Below are positions 12,781 through 25,199 of a stretch of DNA of 64,000 nt, in pieces (the first letter of the stretch is position 1; each line of letters begins with the position of its first letter). The stretch is from Tomocerus qinae. Its lineage: Eukaryota > Arthropoda > Collembola > Entomobryomorpha > Tomoceridae. The stretch lies in assembly GCA_020055645.1 (NCBI GenBank), contig JAECZT010000008.1, positions 558,001 through 622,000 on the forward strand, in the 5' to 3' direction. The notes beneath the pieces are model-generated. The model was not told the DNA's origin. It searched no databases and saw only the letters and a list, made by a program, of their open reading frames with translations. The position numbers and the translations under genes were made by a program.

Positions 12781-15700
12781 TAATTTTCAAGAGTTGAAAT
12801 TCATGATTTAATACTTGTACGAGGCAAAAAGATTAAAAAATAATTTTCAAGAGTTGAAATTCATGATTTAATACTTGTACGAGCCAAAAAGCTTAAAAAT
12901 ATTATTTAGCAGTTGTAATTGATTTTTTTGAAACTTGTACGAGGCAAAAATCTTAAAAAATATTTTTCAAGAGTTGAAATTCAAGATTTAATGCTTGTAC
13001 GAGCCAAAAAATTTAAAAATAACATTTAGCAGTTTTAATTGATTTTTTTTGAAACCTGTAGGAGCCAAAAAGCTTAAAAAATAATTTTCAAGAGTTGAAA
13101 TTCAAGATTTAATACTTGTACGAGCCAAAAAGCTTAAAAAATAATTTTCAAGAGTTGAAATTCATGATTTAATACTTGTACGAGCCAATAAGCTTAAAAA
13201 ATAATTTTGAACAGTTGAAATTCATGATTTAATACTTGTACGAGCCAAAAAGCTTAAAAAATAATTTTCAAGAGTTAAAATTCATGATTTAATACTTGTA
13301 CGAGCTAAAAAGCTTAAAAATAACATTTAGCAGTTTTAATTGATTTTTTTGAAACGTGTACGAGCCAAAAAGCTTAAAAAATAATTTTCAAGAGTTGAAA
13401 TTCATGATTTAATACTTGTACGAGGCAAAAAGCTTAAAAAATAATTTTGAAGAGTTAAAATTCATGATTTAATACTTGTACGAGCCAAAAAGCTTAAAAA
13501 ATAATTTTCAAGAGTTGAAATTCATGATTTAATACTTGTACGAGGCAAAAAGCTTAAAAAATATTTTTCAAGAGTTAAAATTCAAGATTTAATGCTTGTA
13601 CGAGCCAAAAAATTTAAAAATAACATTTACCAGTTTTAATTAATTTTTTTGAAACTTGTACGAGCCAAAAAGTTTAAAAATAACATTTAGCAGTTTTATT
13701 TGATTTTTTTTGAAACCTGTAGGAGCCAAAAAGCTTAAAAAATAGTTTTCAAGAGTTGAAATTCATGATTTAATACTTGTACGAGCCAAAAAGCTTAAAA
13801 AATAATTTTCAAGAGTTGAAATTCATGATTTAATTTTGTACGAGCCAATAAGCTTAAAAAATAATTTTGAAGAGTTGAAATTCATGATTTAATACTTGTA
13901 CGAGCCAAAAAGCTTAAAAAATAATTTTCAACAGTTGAAATTCATGATTTAATACTTGTACGAGCCAAAAAGCTTAAAAAATAATTTTCAAGAGTTGAAA
14001 TTCATGATTTAAGACTTGTACGAGCCAAAAAGCTTAAAAAATAATTTTCAAGAGTTGAAATTCATGATTTAATACTTGTATGAGGCAAAAAGCTTAAAAA
14101 ATAATTTTGAAGAGTTGAAATTCATGATTTAATACTTGTACGAGCCAAAAAGTTTAAAAAATATTTTTCAACAGTTGAAATTCATGATTTAATACTTGTA
14201 CGAGGCAAAAAGCTTAAAAAATAATTTTCAATGGTTGAAATTCATGATTTAATACTTGTACGAGCCAAAAAGCTTAAAAAATAATTTTCAACAGTTGAAA
14301 TTCATGATTTAATACTTGTACGAGCCAAAAAGCTTAAAAAATAATTTTCAAGAGTTGAAATTCATGATTTAATACTTGTACGAGGCAAAAAGATTAAAAA
14401 ATAATTTTCAAGAGTTGAAATTCATGATTTAATACTTGTACGAGCCAAAAAGCTTAAAAATATTATTTAGCAGTTTTAATTGATTTTTTTGAAACTTGTA
14501 CGAGCCAAAAAGCTTAAAAAATAATTTTCAAGAGTTGAAATTCATGATTTAATACTTGTACGAGGCAAAAAGCTTAAAAAATAATTTTGAAGAGTTAAAA
14601 TTCATGATTTAATACTTGTACGAGCCAAAAAGCTTAAAAAATAATTTTCAAGAGTTGAAATTCATGATTTAATACTTGTACGAGGCAAAAAGCTTAAAAA
14701 ATATTTTTCAAGAGTTGAAATTCAAGATTTAATGCTTGTACGAGCCAAAAAATTTAAAAATAACATTTACCAGTTTTAATTAATTTTTTTGAAACTTGTA
14801 CGAGCCAAAAAGTTTAAAAATAACATTTAGCAGTTTTATTTGATTTTTTTTGAAACCTAAAGGAGCCAAAAAGCTTAAAAAATAGTTTTCAAGAGTTGAA
14901 ATTCATGATTTAATACTTGTACGAGCCAAAAAGCTTAAAAAATAATTTTCAAGAGTTGAAATTCATGATTTAATTTTGTACGAGCCAATAAGCTTAAAAA
15001 ATAATTTTCAAGAGTTGAAATTCATGATTTAAGACTTGTACGAGCCAAAAAGCTTAAAAAATAATTTTCAAGAGTTGAAATTCATGATTTAATACTTGTA
15101 TGAGGCAAAAAGCTTAAAAATAATTTTGAAGAGTTGAAATTCATGATTTAATACTTGTACGAGACAAAAAAATTAAAAAATAATTTTCAATGGTTGAAAT
15201 TCATGATTTAATACTTGTACGAGCTAAAAAGCTTAAAAATAACATTTAGCAATTTTAATTGATTTTTTTGAAACTTGTACGAGCCAATAAGCTTAAAAAA
15301 TAATATTGAAGAGTTGAAATTCATGATTTAATACTTGTATGAGGCGAAATGCTTAAAAAATAATTTTCAAGTGTTGAAATTCATGATTTAATACTTGTAC
15401 GAGGCAAAAAGCTTAAAAAATATTTTTCAAGAGTTGAAATTCAAGATTTAATGCTTGTATGAGCCAAAAAATTTAAAAATTACATTTACCAGTTTTAATT
15501 AATTTTTTTGAAACTTGTACGAGCCAAAAAGTTTAAAAATAACATTTAGCAGTTTTATTTGATTTTTTTTGAAACCTGTAGGAGCCAAAAAGCTTAAAAA
15601 ATAATTTTCAAGAGTTGAAATTCATGATTTAATACTTGTACGAGCCAAAAAGCTTAAAAAATAATTTTCAAGAGTTGAAATTCATGATTTAATTTTGTAC

Positions 15701-17669
15701 GAGCCAATAAGCTTAAAAAATAATTTTCAAGAGTTGAAATTCATGATTTAAGACTTGTACGAGCCAAAAAGCTTAAAAAATAATTTTCAAGAGTTGAAAT
15801 TCATGATTTAATACTTGTATGAGGCAAAAAGCTTAAAAAATAATTTTGAAGAGTTGAAATTCATGATTTAATACTTGTACGAGACAAAAAAATTAAAAAA
15901 TAATTTTCAATGGTTGAAATTCATGATTTAATACTTGTACGAGCTAAAAAGCTTAAAAATAAAATTTAGCAATTTTAATTGATTTTTTGAAACTTGTACG
16001 AGCCAATAAGCTTAAAAAATAATATTGAAGAGTTGAAATTCATGATTTAATACTTGTATGAGGCGAAATGCTTAAAAAATAATTTTCAAGTGTTGAAATT
16101 CATGATTTAATACTTGTACGAGGCAAAAAGCTTAAAAAATATTTTTCAAGAGTTGAAATTCAAGATTTAATGCTTGTACGAGCCAAAAAATTTAAAAATT
16201 ACATTTACCAGTTTTAATTAATTTTTTTGAAACTTGTACGAGCCAAAAAGTTTAAAAATAACATTTAGCAGTTTTATTTGATTTTTTTTTGAAACCTGTA
16301 GGAGCCAAAAAGCTTAAAAAATAATTTTCAAGCGTTGAAATTCATGATTTATTACTTGTACGAGCCAAAAAGCTTAAAAAATAATTTTCAAGAGTTGAAA
16401 TTCATGATTTAATGCTTGTACGAGCCAAAAAATTTAAAAATAACATTTAGCAGTTTTAATTGATTTTTTTTGAAACCTGTAGGAGCCAATAAGCTTAAAA
16501 AATAATTTTGAAGAGTTGAAATTCATGATTTAATACTTGTACGAGCCAAAAAGCTTAAAAAATAATTTTCAAGAGTTGAAATTCATGATTTAATACTTGT
16601 ACGAGGCAAAAAGCTTAAAAAATAATTTTCAAGAGTTGAAATTCATGATTTAATACTTGTACGAGGCAAACAGCTTAAAAAATAATTTTCAAGAGTTGAA
16701 ATTCATGATTTAATACTTGTACGAGCCAATAAGCTTAAAAAATAATTTTGAAGTGTTAAAATTCATGATTTAATACTTGTACGAGCCAAAAAGCTTAAAA
16801 TATAATTTTCAAGAGTTGAAATTCATGATTTAATACTTGTACGAGCCAAAAAGCTTAAAAAATAATTTTCAAGAGTTGAAATTCATGATTTAATACTTGT
16901 ACGAGGCAAAAAGCTTAAAAAATAATTTTCAAGAGTTGAAATTCATGATTTAATACTTGTACGAGGCAAAAAGCTTAAAAAATAATTTTCAAGAGTTGAA
17001 ATTCATGATTTAATACTTGTACGAGGCAAAAAGCTTAAAAAATATTTTTCAAGAGTTGAAATTCAAGATTTAATGCTTATACGAGCCAAAAAATTTTAAA
17101 ATAACGTTTACCAGTTTTAATTAATTTTTTTGAAACTTGTACGAGCCAAAAAGTTTAAAAATAACATTTAGCAGTTTTAATTGATTTTTTTTGAAACCTG
17201 TAGGAGCCAAAAAGCTTAAAAAATAATTTTCAAGAGTTGAAATTCATGATTTAATACTTGTACGAGCCAAAAAGCTTAAAAAATAATTTTCAAGAGTTGA
17301 AATTCATGATTTAATTTTGTACGAGCCAATAAGCTTAAAAAATAATTTTCAAGAGTTGAAATTCATGATTTAATACTTGTACGAGCCAAAAAGCTTAAAA
17401 AATAATTTTCAAGAGTTGAAATTCATGATTTAATACTTGTACGAGCCAAAAAGCTTAAAAAAATAATTTTCAAGAGTTGAAATTCATGATTTAATACTTG
17501 TACGAGGCAAAAAGCTTAAAAAATAATTTTCAAGAGTTGAAATTCATGATTTAATTTTGTACGAGCCAATAAGCTTAAAAAATAATTTTCAAGAGTTGAA
17601 ATTCATGATTTAATACTTGTATGAGGCAAAAAGCTTAAAAAATAATTTTCAAGAGTTGAAATTCATGAT
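12781..17669 (+). repeat. Large higher-order block, copy 2, cut by the gap
   Basis: Second copy of the block at 5639-10524, with the same order of monomer variants. Its start is recognisable because the preceding monomers (12541-12780) instead match 10861-11100, at an offset of about 1.68 kb. The copy boundary is therefore a switch between two different higher-order registers. The copy ends at the 100-base gap. Confidence 0.88.
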
Positions 17670-17769
17670 NNNNNNNNNNNNNNNNNNNNNNNNNNNNNNN
17701 NNNNNNNNNNNNNNNNNNNNNNNNNNNNNNNNNNNNNNNNNNNNNNNNNNNNNNNNNNNNNNNNNNNNN
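17670..17769. other. Assembly gap (100 N)
   Basis: Exactly 100 undetermined bases, the customary length for a gap of unknown size. The sequence on the left is the forward 60-bp array; on the right is the 78-bp family in opposite orientation. The true distance and relative orientation of the two sides are therefore not proven by this sequence. Confidence 0.99.
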
Positions 17770-18682
17770 CTCGTAAAAGCTCAAAAAAATGATTTTTTTC
17801 AAGTGTCTAGTCTTTATAAATGTTATATTACAAAAATTATTTTTCGCCTCGTACAAGCTCAAAAAAATGATTTTTTTCAAGTGTCTAGTCTTTATAAATG
17901 TTATATTACATAAAATTATTTTTCGCCTCGTACAAGCTCAAAAAAATGATTTTTTTCAAGTGTCTAGTCTTTATAAATGTTATATTACAAATGTTTTTGG
18001 TCCCCTCGTACAAGCTCAAAAAAATGATTTTTTTCAAGTGTCTAGTCTTAATAAATGTTATATTACAAATGTTTTTGGTCCCCTCGTACAAGCTCAAAAA
18101 ATGATTTTTTTCAAGTGTCTAGTCTTTATAAATGTTATGCTACAAAAATTATTAGTCCCCTCGTACAAGCTCAAAAAAAATGATCTTTTTCAAGTGTCTA
18201 GTCTTTATAAATGTTATATTATAAAAATTATTTTTCGCCTCGTACAAGCTCAAAAAAATGATTTTTTTCAAGTGTCTAGTCTTTATAAATGTTATATTAC
18301 AAATGTTTTTGGTCCCCTCGTACAACCTCAAAAAATGATTTTTTTCAAGTGTCTAGTCTTTATAAATGTTATATTTTAAAAATTATTTTTCGCCTCGTAC
18401 AAGCTCAAAAAATGACTTTTTTCAAGTGTCTAGTCTTTATAAATGTTATATTGTAAATGTTTTTGTTCCCCTCATACAAGCTCAAAAAAATGATTTTTTT
18501 CAAGTGTTTAGTCTTTATAAATGTTATATTACAAATGTTTTTGGTCCCCTCGTACAAGCTCAAAAAAATGATTTTTTTCAAGTGTCTAGTCTTTACAAAT
18601 GTTATATTACAAAAATTATTAATCCCCTCGTAAAAGCTCAAAAAAATGATTTTTTTCAAGTGTCTAGTCTTTATAAATGTTA
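17770..18682 (-). repeat. 78-bp satellite sharing the 10-bp box, inverted
   Basis: Nearly twelve tandem units of 77-79 bp, starting at 17770, 17848, 17927, 18005, 18083, 18160, 18239, 18317, 18394, 18471, 18549 and 18627 (last one partial). On the plus strand each unit reads CTCGTACAAGCTC, an A-run, TTTTTTTCAAGTGTCTAG, TCTTTATAAATGTTATATTA, then one of two endings: CAAAAATTATTTTTCGC, or CAAATGTTTTTGGTCCC (a few intermediate). The reverse complement of CTCGTACAAG is the CTTGTACGAG box of the 60-bp monomers, so this family lies in reverse relative to its neighbours. The rest of the unit is not alignable with types A or B by eye. Because 78 is 26 codons, open frames of up to 196 codons arise on both strands. 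They read through repeats and are broken by 77- and 79-bp units, so I do not call them genes. Confidence 0.95.
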
Positions 18683-18754
18683 AAAAATAATTTTCAAGAG
18701 TTGAAATTCATGATTTAATACTTGTACGAGGCAAAAAGCTTAAAAAATAATTTT

Positions 18755-19580
18755 CAAGAAATGAAATTCATGATTTATTACTTGTACGAGGCAAAAAGCT
18801 TAAAAAATAATTTTCAAGATTTGAAATTAAATATTTAATGCTTGTACGAGCCAAAAAATTTAAAAATAACATTTACCAGTTGTAATTAATTTTTTTGAAA
18901 CTTGTACGAGCCAAAAAGTTTAAAAATAACATTTAGCAGTTTTAATTGATTTTTTTGAAACCTGTAGGAGCCAAAAAGCTTAAAAAATAATTTTCAAGAG
19001 TTGAAATTCATGATTTAATACTTGTACGAGGCAAAAAGCTTAAAAAATAATTTTCAAGAGTTGAAATTCATGATTTAATACTTGCACGAGTTAATAAGCT
19101 TAAAAAATAATTTTGAAGAGTTGAAATTCATGATTTAATACTTGTACGAGCCAAAAAGCTTAAAAATAACATTTAGCAGTTTTAATTGATTTTTTTTGAA
19201 ACTTGTACGAGCCAAAAAGCTTAAAAAATAATTTTCAAGAGTTAAAATTCATGATTTAATACTTGTACGAGCCAATAAGCTTAAAAACTAATTTTCAAGA
19301 GTTGAAATTCATGATTTAATAATTGTATGAGGCAAAAAGCTTAAAAAATAATTTTCAATGGTTGAAATTCATTATTTATTACTTGTACGAGCCAATAAGC
19401 TTAAAAAATAATTTGCAAGAGTTGAAATTCATGATTTAATACTTGTACGAGGCAAAAAGCTTAAAAAATAATTTTGAAGAAATGAAATTCATGATTTAAT
19501 ACTTGTACGAGGCAAAAAGCTTAAAAAATAATTTTCAAGACTTGGAATTCATGATTTAACACTTGTACGAGCCAAAAAGC
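18755..19580 (+). repeat. Duplicated segment, repeat distance 3.84 kb (copy 1)
   Basis: The series beginning with CAAGAAATGAAATTCATGAT and including the unusual monomer CAAGATTTGAAATTAAATAT (18814) recurs at about 22599-23425 at an offset of 3,844-3,845 bp. Differences are minor (CAAGAG versus CAAGTG near 22850, one T-run length). Confidence 0.8.
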
Positions 19581-19740
19581 TTAAAAAATAGTTTTCAAGA
19601 GTTGAAATTCATGATTTAATACTTGTACGAGCCAAAAAGCTTAAAAAATAATTTTCAAGAGTTGAAATTCATGATTTAATACTTGTACGAGGCAAAAAGC
19701 TTAAAAAATAATTTTCAAGAGTTGAAATTCATGATTTAAT

Positions 19741-21840
19741 ACTTGTACGAGGCAAAAAGCTTAAAAAATATTTTTCAAGAGTTGAAATTCAAGATTTAAT
19801 GCTTGTACGAGCCAAAAAATTTAAAAATAACATTTACCAGTTTTAATTAATTTTTTTGAAACTTGTACGAGCCAAAAAGTTTAAAAATAACATTTAGCAG
19901 TTTTATTTGATTTTTTTGAAACCTGTAGGAGCCAAAAAGCTTAAAAAATAGTTTTCAAGAGTTGAAATTCATGATTTAATACTTGTACGAGCCAAAAAGC
20001 TTAAAAAATAATTTTCAAGAGTTGAAATTCATGATTTAATTTTGTCCGAGCCAATAAGCTTAAAAAATAATTTTGAAGAGTTGAAATTCATGATTTAATA
20101 CTTGTACGAGCCAAAAAGCTTAAAAAATAATTTTCAAGAGTTGAAATTCATGATTTAATACTTGTACGAGCCAAAAAGCTTAAAAAAATAATTTTCAAGA
20201 GTGTAAATTCATGATTTAATACTTGTACGAGGCAAAAAGCTTAAAAAATAATTTTCAAGAGTTGAAATTCATGATTTAAGACTTGTACGAGCCAACAAGC
20301 TTAAAAAATAATTTTCAAGAGTTGAAATTCATGATTTAAGACTTGTATGAGGCAAAAAGCTTAAAAAATAATTTTCAATGGTTGAAATTCATGATTTAAT
20401 ACTTGTACGAGCTAAAAAGCTTAAAAATAACATTTAGCAGTTTTAATTGATTTTTTTGAAACTTGTACGAGCCAATAAGCTTAAAAAATAATATTGAAGA
20501 GTTGAAATTCATGATTTAATACTTGTACGAGCCAAAAAGCTTAAAAAATAATTTTCAAGAGTTGAAATTCAAGATTTAATGCTTATACGAGCCAAAAAAT
20601 TTAAAAATAACATTTACCAGTTTTAATTAATTTTTTTGAAACTTGTACGAGCCAAAAGGTTTAAAAATAACATTTAGCAGTTTTAATTGATTTTTTTTGA
20701 AACCTGTAGGAGCCAAAAAGCTTAAAAAATAATTTTCAAGAGTTGAAATTCATGATTTAATACTTGTACGAGCCAAAAAGCTTAAAAAATAATTTTCAAG
20801 AGTTGAAATTCATGATTTAATACTTGTACGAGCCAAAAAGCTTAAAAAATAATTTTCAAGAGTTGAAATTCATGATTTAATACTTGTACGAGCCGAAAAG
20901 CTTAAAAAATAATTTTCAAGAGTTGAAATTCATGATTTAATACTTGTACGAGCCAAAAAGCTTAAAAAATAATTTTCAAGAGTTGAAATTCATGATTTAA
21001 TACTTGTACGAGCCAAAAAGCTTAAAAATAACATTTAGCATTTTTAATTGATTTTTTTGAAACTTGTAGGAGCCAAAAAGCTTAAAAAATAATTTTCAAG
21101 AAATGAAATTCATGATTTAATACTTGTACGAGCTAAAAAGCTTAAAAATAACATTAAGCAGTTTTAATTGATTTTTTTGAAACTTGTACGAGCCAAAAAG
21201 CTTAAAAAATAATTTTCAAGAGTTGAAATTCATGATTTAATACTTGTACGAGGCAAAAAGCTTAAAAAATAATTTTCAAGAGTTGAAATTCATGATTTAA
21301 TACTTGTACGAGGCAAAAAGCTTAAAAAATATTTTTCAAGAGTTGAAATTCAAGATTTAATGCTTGTACGAGCCAAAAAATTTAAAAATAACATTTACCA
21401 GTTTTAATTAATTTTTTTGAAACTTGTACGAGCCAAAAAGTTTAAAAATAACATTTAGCAGTTTTATTTGATTTTTTTTGAAACCTGTAGGAGCCAAAAA
21501 GCTTAAAAAATAGTTTTCAAGAGTTGAAATTCATGATTTAATTTTGTCCGAGCCAATAAGCTTAAAAAATAATTTTGAAGAGTTGAAATTCATGATTTAA
21601 TACTTGTACGAGCCAAAAAGCTTAAAAAATAATTTTCAAGAGTTGAAATTCATGATTTAATACTTGTACGAGCCAAAAAGCTTAAAAAAATAATTTTCAA
21701 GAGTGTAAATTCATGATTTAATACTTGTACGAGGCAAAAAGCTTAAAAAATAATTTTCAAGAGTTGAAATTCATGATTTAAGACTTGTACGAGCCAACAA
21801 GCTTAAAAAATAATTTTCAAGAGTTGAAATTCATGATTTA
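19741..21840 (+). repeat. About 1.50-kb higher-order repeat, two copies
   Basis: Private variants TTTTGTCCGAGCC (20041 and 21543) and GAGTGTAAATTC (20209 and 21711) are both spaced by 1,502 bp. One extra type-A monomer follows the tttgattttttttgaaacc-type B monomer in the first copy only, just before the TTTTGTCCGAGCC variant. Confidence 0.75.
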
Positions 21841-22598
21841 ATACTTGTTCGAGCCAATAAGCTTAAAAAATAATTTTCAAGAGTTGAAATTCATGATTTA
21901 ATACTTGTACGAGCCAATAAGCTTAAAAAATAATTTTCAAGAGTTGAAATTCATGATTTAATACTTGTACGAGCCAAAAAGCTTAAAAATATAATTTTCA
22001 AGATAGGAAATTCATGATTTAATACTTGTACGAGGCAAAAAGCTTAAAAAATGATTTTCAATGGTTGAAATTCATGATTTAATACTTGTACGAGCTTAAA
22101 AGCTTAAAAATAACATTTAGCAGTTTTAATTGATTTTTTTTGAAACCTGTAGGAGCCAAAAAGCTTAAAAAATAATTTTCAAGAGTTGAAATTCATGATT
22201 TAATACTTGTACGAGGCAAAAAGCTTAAAAAATAATTTTCAAGAGTTGAAATTCATGATTTAATACTTGTACGAGGCAAAACGCTTAAAAAATAATTTTC
22301 AAGAGTTGAAATTCATGATTTAATACTTGTACGAGGCAAAAAGCTTAAAAAATAATTTTCAAGAAATGAAATTCATGATTTATTACTTGTACGAGGCAAA
22401 AAGCTTAAAAAATAATTTTCAAGAGTTGGAATTCATGATTTAATACTTGTACGAGGCAAAAAGCTTAAAAAATATTTTTCAAGAGTTGAAATTCAAGATT
22501 TAATGCTTGTACGAGCCAAAAAATTTAAAAATAACATTTACCAATTGTAATTAATTTTTTTGAAACTTGTACGAGCCAAAAAGTTTAAAAATAATTTT

Positions 22599-23425
22599 GA
22601 AGAAATGAAATTCATGATTTATTACTTGTACGAGGCAAAAAGCTTAAAAAATAATTTTCAAGATTTGAAATTAAATATTTAATGCTTGTACGAGCCAAAA
22701 AATTTAAAAATAACATTTACCAGTTGTAATTAATTTTTTTGAAACTTGTACGAGCCAAAAAGTTTAAAAATAACATTTAGCAGTTTTAATTGATTTTTTT
22801 TGAAACCTGTAGGAGCCAAAAAGCTTAAAAAATAATTTTCAAGTGTTGAAATTCATGATTTAATACTTGTACGAGGCAAAAAGCTTAAAAAATAATTTTC
22901 AAGAGTTGAAATTCATGATTTAATACTTGCACGAGTTAATAAGCTTAAAAAATAATTTTGAAGAGTTGAAATTCATGATTTAATACTTGTACGAGCCAAA
23001 AAGCTTAAAAATAACATTTAGCAGTTTTAATTGATTTTTTTTGAAACTTGTACGAGCCAAAAAGCTTAAAAAATAATTTTCAAGAGTTAAAATTCATGAT
23101 TTAATACTTGTACGAGCCAATAAGCTTAAAAACTAATTTTCAAGAGTTGAAATTCATGATTTAATAATTGTATGAGGCAAAAAGCTTAAAAAATAATTTT
23201 CAATGGTTGAAATTCATTATTTATTACTTGTACGAGCCAATAAGCTTAAAAAATAATTTGCAAGAGTTGAAATTCATGATTTAATACTTGTACGAGGCAA
23301 AAAGCTTAAAAAATAATTTTGAAGAAATGAAATTCATGATTTAATACTTGTACGAGGCAAAAAGCTTAAAAAATAATTTTCAAGACTTGGAATTCATGAT
23401 TTAACACTTGTACGAGCCAAAAAGC
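22599..23425 (+). repeat. Duplicated segment, repeat distance 3.84 kb (copy 2)
   Basis: Second copy of 18755-19580 with the same succession of variants, including the TTGCACGAGTTAATAAGC monomer, the AAAAACTAATTTTC monomer and the CAAGACTTGGAATTC monomer. After about 23425 the two copies diverge. Confidence 0.8.
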
Positions 23426-25199
23426 TTAAAAAAATAATTTTCAAGAGTTGAATTTCATGATTTTAGTACTTGTACGAGGCAAAAAGCTTAAAAAATAATT
23501 TTCAAGAGTTGAAATTCATGATTTAATACTTGTACGAGCCAAAAAGCTTAAAAATAACATTTAGCAGTTTTAATTGATTTTTATTGAAACTTATACGAGG
23601 CAAAAAGCTTAAAAAATAATTTTCAAGAGTAGAAATTCATGATTTAATACTTGTACGACCCAAAAAGCTTAAAAAAATAATTGTCAAGAGTTGAAATTCA
23701 TGATTTAATACTTGTACGAGGCAAAACGCTTAAAAATAACATTTAGCAGTTTTAATTGATTTTTTTTGAAATTTGTACAAGGCAAAAAGCTTAAAAAATA
23801 ATTTTCAAGAGTTGAAATTCATGTTTTAATACTTGTACGAGCCAATAAGCTTAAAAAATAATTTTGAAGAGTTGAAAATTATGATTTAATACTTGTTCGA
23901 GCCAAAAAGCTTAAAAAATATTTTTCAAGAGTTGAAATTCAAGATTTAAAGCTTGTACGAGCCAACAAATTTAAAAATAACATTTAGCAGTTTTAATTGA
24001 TTTTTTTGAAACTTGTACGAGCCAAAAAGTTTAAAAATAACATTTAGCATTTTTAATTGATTTTTTTGAAACTTGTAGGAGCCAAAAAGCTTAAAAAATA
24101 ATTTTCAAGAGTTGAAATTCATGATTTAATACTTGTACGAGGCAAAAAGCTTAAAAAATAATTTTCAAGAAATGAAATTCATGATTTATTACTTGTACGA
24201 GGCAAAAAGCTTAAAAAATAATTTTCAAGAGTTGGAATTCATGATTTAATACTTGTACGAGGCAAAAAGCTTAAAAAATATTTTTCAAGAGTTGAAATTC
24301 AAGAGTTAATGCTTGTACGAGCCAAAAAATTTAAAAATAACATTTACCACTTTTAATTAATTTTTTTGAAACTTGTACGAGCCAAAAAGTTTAAAAAATA
24401 CATTTAGCAGTTTTAATTGATTTTTTTGAAACCTGTAGGAGCCAAAAAGCTTAAAAAATAATTTTCAAGAGTTGAAATTCATGATTTAATACTTGTACGA
24501 GGCAAAAAGCTTAAAAAATAATTTTCAAGAGTTGAAATTCATGATTTAATACTTGTACGAGGCAAAACGCTTAAAAAATAATTTTCAAGAGTTGAAATTC
24601 ATGATTTAATACTTGTACGAGGCAAAAAGCTTAAAAAATAATTTTCAAGAAATGAAATTCATGATTTATTACTTGTACGAGGCAAAAAGCTTAAAAAATA
24701 ATTTTCAAGAGTTGGAATTCATGATTTAATACTTGTACGAGGCAAAAAGCTTAAAAAATATTTTTCAAGAGTTGAAATTCAAGATTTAATGCTTGTACGA
24801 GCCAAAAAATTTAAAAATAACATTTACCAATTGTAATTAATTTTTTTGAAACTTGTACGAGCCAAAAAGTTTAAAAATAACATTTAGCAGTTTTAATTGA
24901 TTTTTTTTTGAAACCTGTAGGAGCCAAAAAGCTTAAAAAATAATTTTCTAGAGTTGAAATTCATGATTTGATACTTGTACGAGTCAGAAAGCTTAAAAAA
25001 TAATTTTCAAGAGTTGAAATTCATGATTTAATACTTGTACGAGGCAAAAAGCTTAAAAAATAATTTTCAAGAGTTGAAATTCATGATTTAATACTTGTAC
25101 GAGCCAATAAGCTTAAAAAATAATTTTGAAGAGTTGAAATTCATGATTTAGTACTTCTACGAGCCAAAAAGCTTAAAAAAAACATTTAGCAGTTTTAAT

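Larger units (their letters stand above)
1..17669 (+). repeat. 60-bp AT-rich satellite array, first forward block
   Basis: About 294 head-to-tail monomers of 60 bp fill this stretch with no other sequence between them. Each monomer opens with the box CTTGTACGAG (variants CTTGTACGAGG, CTTGTATGAG, CCTGTAGGAG), then CCAAAAAGCTTAAA, then one of two right halves. Type A carries TTTTCAAGAGTTGAAATTCA and ends in ATTTAATA. Type B carries ACATTTAGCAGTTTTAATTG and ends in TTTTTTGAAA. Type A predominates; B monomers recur singly or in pairs every few monomers. GC is about 25% in the consensus. Many monomers hold a HindIII site (AAGCTT), an RsaI site (GTAC) and a BspHI site (TCATGA). Type A has stops in every frame, so no ORF is maintained. 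The array runs off the left edge of the window and stops at a gap. Function is unknown; structural heterochromatin is the usual role of such arrays. Confidence 0.97.

Noticed and set aside
1-17669. CRISPR array (regular direct repeats with spacers)
   Set aside because: The whole 60-bp unit is repeated, including what would be spacers. There are only two classes of 'spacer', used hundreds of times, and no cas genes.
17617-18683. Several open frames of 63-196 codons on both strands around the 78-bp repeat
   Set aside because: They exist because the repeat length is 26 codons and lacks stops in some frames. They read the same peptide again and again on both strands, change frame at 77- and 79-bp units, and one spans the gap. 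There is no start context or conserved domain.
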